Notes: generated by a model from the sequence alone, not told the origin. A stretch of 8,289 bases of DNA from an uncultured Lachnospiraceae bacterium (GCA_947177465.1 CAMWUP010000078.1:1-8289); one strand, 5' to 3'; shown: positions 1 through 7,164, numbered from the stretch's first letter. Numbers and translations are program-made.

Positions 1-53
1 TATCCTCATTTCTTACATTTCTCACAGGTAATTATACACAACCCGTTATGCCT

Positions 54-89
54 ATGCCAATAGGAGATTGCTATAACAGGCATTTTTTT
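54..89 (+). terminator. Possible rho-independent terminator of an upstream plus-strand gene
   Basis: A bulged hairpin can be drawn with an outer stem ATGCC (54-58)/GGCAT (79-83) and an inner stem ATAG (60-63)/CTAT (71-74), followed by seven T residues (83-89). It lies just before the kinase promoter, as expected for the end of a gene left of the window. The stem is interrupted, so this is only moderately supported. No recognisable coding sequence is visible in bases 1-53. Confidence 0.4.
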
Positions 90-95
90 AGAATG

Positions 96-124
96 TTGAC
101 ACGACCCCGCACGCTTGTTAAAAT
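96..124 (+). promoter_or_regulatory. SigA-type promoter of the hybrid kinase gene
   Basis: A perfect -35 box TTGACA (96-101) is separated by 17 bases from TAAAAT (119-124), five of six matches to the -10 consensus. Transcription would begin near 131, giving a leader of about 50 bases before the ATG at 182. The ribosome binding site GGGAGG (168-173) is 8 bases before that ATG. I see no convincing operator or riboswitch in the leader; only a 4-bp stem TAGC/GCTA (136-148) is present. Confidence 0.75.
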
Positions 125-181
125 AATAATATCTATAGCATCAAGCTAGTAAATACAATAACAGTTCGGGAGGAAATTGAT

Positions 182-3100
182 ATGTACCATTGCCATATCC
201 GTTTCTATTTAACAGGTCATCAGAATAGCAATTTTGAAATTATCAGACAAATGTCCCCCCTTGCACATTTTACGCATACATTCTCTGAAAGCGACAAACC
301 GGAAAAAGCTTTGACGGCTGAAGCAGATGTGATTTTTGCTTATTTACATAATATGCATATACAGGAAACCCTGCAGACATTATTATCCTATAAAAGTGAA
401 ACAACGGAGGTGATTCTGCTTGCCGACCGAGAGCAGGTTGCCCTATTGACAGATTTTTTGCCGGAAATAAAAGATATCTGGATAAATCCCCTGTCAGAAG
501 ACGAAATCCGTTTCCGTTTCTTAAGGTGGCAGCAAACTTGCAAAATGAGTAAGGATTTTTGGGAAACCAGCCATTATTTTGACGCTACCATCAACCATAG
601 CCCAAACCTTATATGGTATAAGGATAAAGACGGAATTCACGAAAAAGTAAATGACAGCTTTTGTAAAACGGTTAATAAGACAAAAGAACAAGTAGAGGGA
701 CGCGGACACGCCTATATCTGGGATGTGGAGCAGGATGACCCTGCATGCATCGAGTCGGAGCAGGAAGTCATGCGCAAAAAGGAGACCTGTATCTCTGAAG
801 AAACCATCAAAACCAAGGATGGCACCCGGACACTTACAACTTATAAATCCCCACTGTATGATTTGGACGGAAGCGTAATGGGAACAGTGGGCGTTGCGAT
901 TGATATCACACAGGAGCGAATCTACAAGCAGGAAATCCTGCAGAAGAATCATACCTTAGAGACCATTTTTACCACCATAGATTGCGGCGTAATCTGTCAT
1001 TCGGTGGATGGCGCCCAAATACTCAGTATCAATCGGGCTGCGCTCAAAATTCTGGGCTACAAGTCAGAAGAGGAACTGCTAAAGGAAGGCTTTAATATGT
1101 TTGCCGCTTCTGTTATGGAAGAGGACAGGGAAAAGCTTCAGGAAGCCATTCAGGAATTAAAGGAAGAAGGCGACAGCGTCAGCATAGAGTACCGCGTACA
1201 GCATAAGGATGGCGAAATACTGCATGTTATGGGCAATATTAAGCTCTTAAAAGAAAATGGCAAGTTATTTTACCAGCGTTTCCTTTTAGACTGTACGGCC
1301 CAAAAGCTGCAGGAAAAAAAGAACGAACACCGGCAGATGAGACTACTTCAGGCATTGAGCATAGACTACAAGCTGGTATGCTTTATCGACCTCAATACAG
1401 GTATGGGATTTCCGCTTCAGGCCGGCAGCGGAAAAACCGGTAATTCTTTATTTACTGAAAAAATATCCCTGCAGGAAAGCATGGCGCTTTATATACAGAA
1501 TTCCGTCCATGAAGACGACAGAGAAATGCTCCGGCAGGCTGCTTCTCTGGAAAATCTGAAAAAAGAACTGGCAGACAAAAAGCTGTATTGTGTCAATTAC
1601 CGCGTTTATAAAAACAATGAGATAAAATATTATCAGATGAGAGCCGTGTATGCCGGTACATGGGATGAAGACCCGGGGATTCTTTTAGGCTTTCGCAATG
1701 TCAATGAAGAAATCCGCAGTGAAATGGAAAAGAAAAACCTGCTTGAGGATGCGCTTCTGCAGGCAAACAGGGCAAGCAAGGCAAAAAGCATATTCCTCTC
1801 CAATATGTCGCATGATATCCGCACGCCGATGAACGCCATTGTAGGCTTTACGACACTGGCGCTGAATCATATTGACCGGCAGGAGCAGGTAGAAGAATAT
1901 CTCAAGAAAATTATGTCATCCGGAAATCATCTGCTGAGTCTGATTAATGATATTCTGGATATGAGCCGTATTGAAAGCGGCAAGATGCATCTGGAAGAAC
2001 AGCCCTGCCGTCTGCCGGATATTCTTCACGGACTACGCAATATCCTACAGGCAGATATTCATGCAAAACAGCTTGAACTCTACATGGATGCCGTGGATGT
2101 TATGCACGAAGATATTTACTGCGACAAGCTGCGGCTGAATCAGGTCCTTCTAAATCTGCTCAGCAACTCTGTTAAGTATACAGGCGCAGGCGGTACAGTC
2201 AGCATACGGGTCACGGAAAAAGCCTGTACATCGGCAGGCTACGCCAGCTACGAATTCCGCGTGAAGGATACTGGTATCGGCATGAGTGAAGAGTTTGTAT
2301 CCCACATTTTTGAACCCTTTGAAAGAGAAAAAAATACCACTCTCAGCGGGGTTCCGGGAACCGGTCTCGGAATGGCAATTACCAAAAATATTGTAGATAT
2401 GATGAACGGCACGATTGAAGTAAAGAGTAAACAGGATGTAGGCACCGAATTCATCACAACCTTTACCTTCCGTCTGAATTCTGAAGTCAAAGCACCGCAG
2501 GAAATACCGGAATTAAAAAATTGCAGGGCGCTTGTAGTCGATGACGATTTTAACACCTGCGACAGTGTTACCTATATGCTGGGACAGCTTGGAATGCGCG
2601 CGGAATGGACATTATCAGGTAAAGAAGCCGTACTGCGCACACATCAGGCCGCCATGCGGAAGGACAACTACAGTGTATACATTATCGACTGGCTGCTGCC
2701 TGATATAAATGGCATCGAGGTGACCCGCAGAATCCGAAAGGAAGTAGGAGACGACGTTCCCATTATCGTGCTGACTGCCTACGACTGGTCTGATATCGAA
2801 GCAGAAGCAAAGGAAGCCGGTGTCGCAGCGTTTTGCAGCAAACCGCTGTTTTTCTCTGAACTGACCTCCTGTCTTCATTCTGTTATCAATACGAATGAAG
2901 ATAATAACAGTGACGCCAATCAAAAGTCCTTAAAACATCACACAGGACGCATCCTGCTTGCTGAGGATAATGAACTGAATCAGGAAATCGCCGTGGAAAT
3001 TTTAAGCGAGGCAGGGTTGTCAATAGAGGTTGCCGACAATGGGCAGGCGGCTGTAGATATGCTGAAGCAGTCTGCCCCGGGATATTACCAGCTAATTCTC

Positions 3101-3319
3101 ATGGATATCCAAATGCCGGTTATGAATGGTTATGAGGCGACAAAAGCAATTCGCCAGCTTGAAGATAAACAACTGGCGTCCATACCTATTCTGGCAATGA
3201 CAGCTAACGCTTTTGAAGAGGATAAACGGGAAGCGCTTGCCTGCGGAATGGATGGTCATATAGCAAAGCCTATCGATATCAATAAGCTGTTTGAATCTAT
3301 GGATGAGATATTATCATGA
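182..3319 (+). CDS. Hybrid sensor histidine kinase, cytosolic, PAS-PAS-PAS-HisKA-HATPase-REC-REC
   Basis: This is a signal-transducing hybrid kinase that autophosphorylates on histidine and passes the phosphate to its own receivers. Residues 1-120 look like a degenerate receiver (the KDIWINPLSEDEIRFRF stretch resembles the end of a REC fold). PAS-like regions follow at about 131-245, 257-373 and a weaker one at 385-507, then a helical linker at 508-535. HisKA has SHDIRTP with phospho-acceptor His544. The HATPase has N-box Asn662, G1 box DTGIG (696-700), F-box FEPFE and G2 box GTGLG (726-730). REC1 (about 780-900) has acidic residues 787-789, Asp836, Thr865 and Lys887. REC2 (921-1043) has Glu928/Asp929, Asp975, Thr1007 and Lys1029. 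All catalytic residues appear intact. There is no transmembrane segment or signal peptide, so it should sense a cytosolic cue or partner. No HPt domain is present, so any onward relay would need a separate HPt protein. It has its own promoter and ribosome binding site and lies 65 bp before a GH5 enzyme gene. The ligand is unknown. Confidence 0.93.
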   Translation: MYHCHIRFYLTGHQNSNFEIIRQMSPLAHFTHTFSESDKPEKALTAEADVIFAYLHNMHIQETLQTLLSYKSETTEVILLADREQVALLTDFLPEIKDIWINPLSEDEIRFRFLRWQQTCKMSKDFWETSHYFDATINHSPNLIWYKDKDGIHEKVNDSFCKTVNKTKEQVEGRGHAYIWDVEQDDPACIESEQEVMRKKETCISEETIKTKDGTRTLTTYKSPLYDLDGSVMGTVGVAIDITQERIYKQEILQKNHTLETIFTTIDCGVICHSVDGAQILSINRAALKILGYKSEEELLKEGFNMFAASVMEEDREKLQEAIQELKEEGDSVSIEYRVQHKDGEILHVMGNIKLLKENGKLFYQRFLLDCTAQKLQEKKNEHRQMRLLQALSIDYKLVCFIDLNTGMGFPLQAGSGKTGNSLFTEKISLQESMALYIQNSVHEDDREMLRQAASLENLKKELADKKLYCVNYRVYKNNEIKYYQMRAVYAGTWDEDPGILLGFRNVNEEIRSEMEKKNLLEDALLQANRASKAKSIFLSNMSHDIRTPMNAIVGFTTLALNHIDRQEQVEEYLKKIMSSGNHLLSLINDILDMSRIESGKMHLEEQPCRLPDILHGLRNILQADIHAKQLELYMDAVDVMHEDIYCDKLRLNQVLLNLLSNSVKYTGAGGTVSIRVTEKACTSAGYASYEFRVKDTGIGMSEEFVSHIFEPFEREKNTTLSGVPGTGLGMAITKNIVDMMNGTIEVKSKQDVGTEFITTFTFRLNSEVKAPQEIPELKNCRALVVDDDFNTCDSVTYMLGQLGMRAEWTLSGKEAVLRTHQAAMRKDNYSVYIIDWLLPDINGIEVTRRIRKEVGDDVPIIVLTAYDWSDIEAEAKEAGVAAFCSKPLFFSELTSCLHSVINTNEDNNSDANQKSLKHHTGRILLAEDNELNQEIAVEILSEAGLSIEVADNGQAAVDMLKQSAPGYYQLILMDIQMPVMNGYEATKAIRQLEDKQLASIPILAMTANAFEEDKREALACGMDGHIAKPIDINKLFESMDEILS

Positions 3320-3340
3320 CTCCTTAGAAATTAATAATGA

Positions 3341-3369
3341 GTGCGGTGCTGCATTTTATGTAACCGCAC
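3341..3369 (+). repeat. Inverted repeat between the kinase and glucanase genes
   Basis: GTGCGGT (3341-3347) pairs perfectly with ACCGCAC (3363-3369) around a 15-base loop. It starts 22 bases after the kinase stop and ends 6 bases before the CGAGG ribosome binding site (3375-3379) of the glucanase. No T-run follows, so it is not a canonical terminator. It could act as an mRNA stability or processing element, or set the relative expression of the two genes. Confidence 0.4.
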
Positions 3370-3384
3370 AGAAACGAGGTTATA

Positions 3385-5226
3385 ATGAAAAAATCAAAAT
3401 CACGCAACCTTATCATTTGCATTGCTGCCGGAGTGCTCGGTCTCTTTGGTCTGACTGTGGCAGTTATGAAGCTTGCCCACCTAGGGCCTTTTGCCGCTTC
3501 CAACAAAAAATACCAGCACCTTTCAGCCAACGGCATAGAGACATGGGACAGCGGTTATATGCGCAAGGAGCTTACCTCTCTTGAGCTTGTAACCCTGATG
3601 GGCAACGGTATTAACTTAGGCAATACCATGGAAGCTTACGGGCGCATTGCCTTTGGCACCACCGCTTCCGTTTCCTCTTATGAAACCTACTGGGGACAGC
3701 CGGTTACTACACAGGCAATGGTTACGGCTATGAAGAATGCCGGCTTCGACTCCCTCAGAATTCCGGTTGCATGGACAAATGCAATGGATTACGAAAGCGG
3801 CGATTACACCATTCGGGAAGATTACTTAAACCGCGTGGAGGAAATCATCAATTACGCCCTCAATGAAGACATGTATGTCATTATCAATGACCACTGGGAT
3901 GGAAGCTGGTGGGGTATGTTTGGCTCTGCCAGTGAGGAAACCCGCAAGCAGGCGATGGACCTCTATGTATCCATGTGGACGCAGATTGCAGAAAGATATA
4001 AAGAATATTCGGATTACCTGATTTTTGAGTCCGCCAATGAAGAGCTGGGCAGCCGCCTGAACGATGTAGATGTAGCTGCAGATTCAGGTACGCTTTCCGA
4101 GCAGGAATGTTTTGAAATGACAAACCTTATCAATCAGACCTTTGTGGATACCATTCGTGGTACCGGCGGCAATAATGCACAGCGGTTTCTGCTGATTGCC
4201 GGATATAACACCGATATCCAAAAGACCTGCGACGACCGTTTTGTCATGCCCACGGACTCTGCTAACAACAAGCTTATGGTTTCCGTACATTATTATACAC
4301 CATGGGGCTACTGCGGCAATTCCAGTCTTTCCGTATGGGGTACAAAGAGAAATTATGGTGAACAGAACACCTTGCTCGAAATGATGAGTAAATTTACCGA
4401 GCAAGGATATGGCGTTGTTATTGGTGAATACGCTGTGGCAATGCGGAACGACGGCACTGTTAAAGACAATATCTGTGACTTTTTAAGTAATTTCCTTTAC
4501 AACTGTGATTTGTATGGTTACTGCCCCATGCTTTGGGATTGCAGCAGCCTGTTCGCCAGAACAGAGCTTAAAATGATAGACGAGGATGTGGCAAATCTTT
4601 TCCTGGCAAGACGCTACTCTGCACAGGCTTCCCTGACAGAGGAGGAAATTAAAACTACGGCACAGACCGCCATTGAAACCGCCGAGGCGAATGCTGTCAG
4701 CAAGTTTGAGGATACGGAATTTGATGCGGAGGATACCAGCACTGCTGTTGCATGGATTATGTTTAACTCAAGCGACTGGGGCATTATGTACAGTGTCGGC
4801 GACGCGTATGACCCTGAATCCAAAACAGACGGACTGATAGCAACGGACGTGCAAGTTACCGGCGAAGGCACCTATACCGTAAGTCTTGACTTTACAAAAA
4901 CCGGCGGAGGATATGCCAACGGAACCGCTTTCTGCGCACTTGCTATCGGTAACGGGGAAATTCTTTACCCGGGATATATTGTTACCATCACAGAGCTTAC
5001 GATAAACGGAGAGCCTTATACGCTTACGGCAGACCCCTACACCACCTCTGACGACCAGAAGTGTACACGCGTGAATATTTTTAATGAATGGGTTACTGCA
5101 GTTCCCCCCGAAGCACGCACTGCCGACGGCAATATTTCCAATGTTTCACCCGTCATTGTAGACAATGCAGACCTCAGCCATATGGAAACTCTTTCCATTA
5201 CCTTTACATATGGGCCGGCGCAATAA
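3385..5226 (+). CDS. Glycoside hydrolase family 5 endoglucanase-like enzyme, membrane-anchored, with C-terminal beta-rich module
   Basis: This is probably an extracytoplasmic endo-beta-glucanase or related GH5 hydrolase. Residues 9-30 form one hydrophobic segment after a lysine/arginine-rich start, so it is a signal anchor or signal peptide; a cleavage site near AAS (37-39) is possible but not clear. The GH5 barrel spans about 65-410: GINLGNTMEA (75-84), Arg125 in SLRIP, His170 in NDHWDG, acid/base Asn218-Glu219 in FESANEEL, HYY (302-304), nucleophile Glu348 in VIGEYA, and Trp384 in LWD. The residue after the acid/base Glu is Glu rather than the usual Pro. A charged helical linker (415-445) leads to a beta-rich module (450-613) that may bind carbohydrate, but I cannot assign it to a CBM family. 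Start chosen from the ATG with CGAGG 5 bases upstream. It probably shares the kinase transcript and ends at a strong terminator. Exact substrate (cellulose, mixed-linkage glucan, mannan) cannot be read from the sequence. Confidence 0.9.
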   Translation: MKKSKSRNLIICIAAGVLGLFGLTVAVMKLAHLGPFAASNKKYQHLSANGIETWDSGYMRKELTSLELVTLMGNGINLGNTMEAYGRIAFGTTASVSSYETYWGQPVTTQAMVTAMKNAGFDSLRIPVAWTNAMDYESGDYTIREDYLNRVEEIINYALNEDMYVIINDHWDGSWWGMFGSASEETRKQAMDLYVSMWTQIAERYKEYSDYLIFESANEELGSRLNDVDVAADSGTLSEQECFEMTNLINQTFVDTIRGTGGNNAQRFLLIAGYNTDIQKTCDDRFVMPTDSANNKLMVSVHYYTPWGYCGNSSLSVWGTKRNYGEQNTLLEMMSKFTEQGYGVVIGEYAVAMRNDGTVKDNICDFLSNFLYNCDLYGYCPMLWDCSSLFARTELKMIDEDVANLFLARRYSAQASLTEEEIKTTAQTAIETAEANAVSKFEDTEFDAEDTSTAVAWIMFNSSDWGIMYSVGDAYDPESKTDGLIATDVQVTGEGTYTVSLDFTKTGGGYANGTAFCALAIGNGEILYPGYIVTITELTINGEPYTLTADPYTTSDDQKCTRVNIFNEWVTAVPPEARTADGNISNVSPVIVDNADLSHMETLSITFTYGPAQ

Positions 5227-5245
5227 ATAATAGAAAAACAGGTAT

Positions 5246-5279
5246 AAAAAAGAGGATGCAAAATTTGCATCCTCCTTTT
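5246..5279. terminator. Bidirectional rho-independent terminator between convergent genes
   Basis: A perfect 9-bp stem GAGGATGCA (5252-5260)/TGCATCCTC (5266-5274) has a 5-base loop. Six A residues precede it (5246-5251) and CTTTT follows it. On the minus strand the hairpin is followed by TTTTTT, the stronger orientation, ending the FliD-like gene (stop at 5302). On the plus strand it ends the glucanase gene (stop at 5226). Confidence 0.9.
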
Positions 5280-5301
5280 ATATCCTTTTAGGAACAATTA
5301 A

Positions 5302-6537
5302 TTATACCGCACTGGCATAACGGGCATTTCCCTGCACATTATAAGTTCCGCCAGACGTATAACCATTGGCTGCATTCGCCTGCGTAGTCATATAATAGTC
5401 TACAAGTGATGCGTTGGTGGCAATGGAAGAACCATAATTCTTAAAAAATCCCTGTACCTTAGACATATCTGAATTTTTAAAGGTGTTCTCATCAATCGTC
5501 ATTCTGCCCTTTGCGTTCACATCAATTCCAAACTGCTTCAGCATATCTGCATTGCTTGCTGTTTTTTCTCTAATGTAAGATAAATTTGCCAATACGCCGG
5601 AGTTGGAACTGGATTCGGCTGTATCAAACATACGGTTATAATTACTTACAAAGCTCTTCGCCGTGGCAAAAATTTTGTCGATATCATATTTATCGGTCGC
5701 ATTGCCGTCTTTATCTTTTACTTTTTCATATAAGCTGTCAGATGCAAGCGCCTTGCTGTCTTCCTTGAGAGAAGATGCACTGGAAGCTGCCGTACTACTT
5801 GTTCCCGTACTGCCTGTGGTGGCATCTGTACCGGATGCAGAACCCGCAAACTGAAGACGTGATGCAACCGTGGAACCGTAGCTTGTAATATCTTTTGCCG
5901 AAAACAACTGCTGTACCTTATCGATACCGGCTTTCTTCAGCGTGCCCTCATCAAGCTCAATCGTCCCGTTTGAATTGACCAAAATACCAATCTCTGAAAG
6001 CTTATCCGCATTTGCAGCCGTGCTGCTCATCATATTTGCCACATATGCTGTTTTGTTTGTCAACGTGGAGCCTTTTGCTGCGCTTACCACATTGTTATAA
6101 TCAGACACATAAGCTTTCACTGCAGATACTACCTTATCTGCCGCACTCTTGCCATTTGACGTGTCCGTATAAGTGCTGTCATTCCGCAATGCTGAAATGG
6201 AAGTCCTCAAATCTGAAAGTCCTGTCGTCAGCTTGGCATTTGCCTCCTGCGTCTCTTTGGAAACCTTCGGATTCTTCTTCTCTTCCAAAATTCTGTCAAG
6301 AACATTGCTTTTGCGGCTTTTACTGCTGCTGTTCTCACTGGATGCGGTTGCCGATGAACTTGTACTTGAGCTCTGAGCCGTTCCATAATAAGCTTTCATC
6401 AGCTTACCATAGCTGCCATTCTTGATGCTCGCATAATCTGATATAAAATTCAGATTACCAAGACTGCCTCCGCTTGCACTCTGGAACAAATACGAGTAAT
6501 TCTGACTCGTATTCCCCACATTAATACTGATACCCAT
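5302..6537 (-). CDS. FliD/flagellin-related protein with two copies of a FliD-like module
   Basis: I do not recognise a named gene, but the protein resembles parts of flagellar hook-associated proteins. The N-terminus (1-52) contains SDYASIKNGSYGKLMKAYY (33-51), a motif I associate with Lachnospiraceae flagellar-region proteins. A serine-rich stretch (55-75) and a charged helix (76-120) follow. Module 1 (about 131-228) and module 2 (about 284-378) align with each other: YVSDYN/FVSNYN, STAANADKLSEIGI/KTASNADMLKQFGI, GTIELDEGTLK/GRMTIDENTFK, DKVQQLF/SKVQGFF. The tract xGxxxIDExxF/L is typical of the FliD C-terminal region. A Ser/Thr/Ala/Gly-rich linker (231-262) separates them. There is no Sec signal, no cysteine and no membrane segment, as expected for a flagellar type III export substrate or a cytosolic helper. 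It is monocistronic, with its own promoter (6628-6656), an AAAGGAG site (6545-6551) 7 bases before the ATG, and a terminator. No other flagellar gene is in the window, so a flagellar role is an inference. Confidence 0.8.
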   Translation of the reverse strand: MGISINVGNTSQNYSYLFQSASGGSLGNLNFISDYASIKNGSYGKLMKAYYGTAQSSSTSSSATASSENSSSKSRKSNVLDRILEEKKNPKVSKETQEANAKLTTGLSDLRTSISALRNDSTYTDTSNGKSAADKVVSAVKAYVSDYNNVVSAAKGSTLTNKTAYVANMMSSTAANADKLSEIGILVNSNGTIELDEGTLKKAGIDKVQQLFSAKDITSYGSTVASRLQFAGSASGTDATTGSTGTSSTAASSASSLKEDSKALASDSLYEKVKDKDGNATDKYDIDKIFATAKSFVSNYNRMFDTAESSSNSGVLANLSYIREKTASNADMLKQFGIDVNAKGRMTIDENTFKNSDMSKVQGFFKNYGSSIATNASLVDYYMTTQANAANGYTSGGTYNVQGNARYASAV

Positions 6538-6561
6538 AAAATCACTCCTTTGCTAACTGAC

Positions 6562-6577
6562 GGAGCCTCCATGCTCC
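6562..6577 (-). promoter_or_regulatory. Leader hairpin with GGA in the loop; candidate CsrA-type site
   Basis: Read on the minus strand, GGAGC pairs with GCTCC around the loop ATGGAG, placing a GGA in a hairpin loop. The Shine-Dalgarno AAAGGAG lies 11 bases downstream and carries another GGA. Further GGA triplets in the leader are at 6575-6577, 6602-6604 and 6611-6613. CsrA dimers are known to bridge a loop GGA and a Shine-Dalgarno GGA, as in the Bacillus hag leader. The stem is only 5 bp and no csrA gene is visible here, so this is a hypothesis. Confidence 0.35.
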
Positions 6578-6627
6578 TACTATTTGCTATAAAGCATATC
6601 GTCCCATATTTCCTTTTAATTAACCCC

Positions 6628-6656
6628 ATCATAACACTTTTTGCGTAAAAATACAA
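6628..6656 (-). promoter_or_regulatory. Extended -10 promoter of the FliD-like gene
   Basis: On the minus strand TATGAT (6628-6633) is preceded by TGT, making an extended -10 element, and lies 17 bases from a weak -35 TTGTAT (6651-6656). Transcription would start near 6621, giving a leader of about 84 bases. This is SigA-like; I do not see a SigD/sigma-28 promoter (TAAA-GCCGATAA) in the interval. Confidence 0.6.
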
Positions 6657-6707
6657 TATTTAAAGAAGTATACTTTATAAAATTTTATACGGACATAAAA
6701 TTCGGCT

Positions 6708-6959
6708 TCATCCTTTTAATCCTCTTGACTGCCGGTCCATATCTTCCACTACAATATCATAGATTTCTCCAAGAGATGCGCAATATTCCAACACCTTCCA
6801 AGGCTCATTCGTATGATAATGAATCTTAATCAGCTCCTCATCACCAACTGCCAAAAGACAGTCTCCTTTAAAATTCTCCGTAAAATAATCATTTATTACG
6901 TCTTCGTCGAGGTCCTCTCCTTCAATCAGTAATTGCGTGTCATATTTAAACTCTAACAT
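6708..6959 (-). CDS. Small stand-alone protein matching part of the FakA C-terminal (DAK1_2-like) domain
   Basis: The 83-residue protein resembles the segment of fatty-acid kinase FakA/DhaKL-like proteins that follows the central linker. It opens with FKYDTQLLIEGEDLDED, then GDCLLAVGDEELIKIHYHTN (32-51), then WKVLEYCASLGEIYDIVVEDM (54-74). In FakA the equivalent tract is of the form GD..VVVGDDDLIKVHVHTNDPGKVL. The ATP-binding DhaL domain and the rest of the C-terminal domain are absent, so it cannot be a kinase on its own. It could bind a FakB-like or other partner. It is soluble, acidic and without signal or membrane segments. The ATG is supported by AAAGGAG (6967-6973) 7 bases upstream. It has a strong private promoter, which argues that it is a real gene and not debris. 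Similar short proteins are, as I recall, annotated 'kinase to dihydroxyacetone kinase' in Lachnospiraceae. Its function is unknown. Confidence 0.75.
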   Translation of the reverse strand: MLEFKYDTQLLIEGEDLDEDVINDYFTENFKGDCLLAVGDEELIKIHYHTNEPWKVLEYCASLGEIYDIVVEDMDRQSRGLKG

Positions 6960-7001
6960 CCTTTTTCTCCTTTCTTTTGGTGCATATTTTTAGATAATTG
7001 C

Positions 7002-7030
7002 AATATACCAAACAAAAAGGACATCGTCAA
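7002..7030 (-). promoter_or_regulatory. Strong SigA promoter of the FakA-C-like gene
   Basis: On the minus strand TTGACG (7025-7030) and TATATT (7002-7007) are exactly 17 bases apart, each one mismatch from consensus. Transcription would start near 6995, about 36 bases before the ATG at 6959. The -35 box overlaps the in-frame stop of the MarR remnant (7027-7029). Confidence 0.75.
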
Positions 7031-7164
7031 TCATTGTAACAGCAGCTTTCTCCTTTCTCCGTAATGCGCAGCAGCTTTACCCTCTTATCTTCGCTATCAC
7101 CAAAGCCTCCTATATGCCCGCGCTGCTCCAGTCGGCTTACAATGCCTGCGGCCGTAGACGGTGC
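7027..7164 (-). pseudogene. MarR-family regulator remnant (winged-helix portion only)
   Basis: Read on the minus strand, this tract encodes about 45 residues: APSTAAGIVSRLEQRGHIGG, then FGDSEDKRVKLLRITEKGE, then SCCYND and TGA. This matches the recognition helix and wing of MarR proteins (S-T-GIV-RLE-G...D..DKR...L.IT.KG). The N-terminal dimerisation and first HTH helices and the C-terminal dimerisation helices are missing; a full MarR is about 140 residues. The frame stays open upstream to a TGA at 7249-7251, but that part only reads through the amidoligase 3' end out of frame, and no ATG, GTG or TTG start occurs in it. It therefore appears to be a decayed gene fragment joined to the amidoligase end. 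The amidoligase stop is 9 bases upstream of the homology. Family assignment is by motif recognition, without a search. Confidence 0.7.

Noticed and set aside
3..150. Open frame through the upstream region (bases 3-150)
   Set aside because: It shows no recognisable family, crosses a terminator-like stem and the kinase promoter, and has no ribosome binding site; chance is the simpler explanation.
521..952. 143-codon minus-strand open frame inside the kinase gene
   Set aside because: Antisense shadow of a clearly conserved PAS region, with no recognisable protein family.
6676..6689. Perfect AT-only palindrome TATAAAATTTTATA downstream of the FakA-C-like gene
   Set aside because: It has no G or C in the stem and is expected by chance in such an AT-rich gap; no terminator can be supported there.
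7040..7078. Direct repeat CAGCAGCTTT at 7040-7049 and 7069-7078
   Set aside because: Two 10-base copies 29 bases apart are too short to claim a duplication; they fall in different codon phases of the MarR remnant and may be chance.
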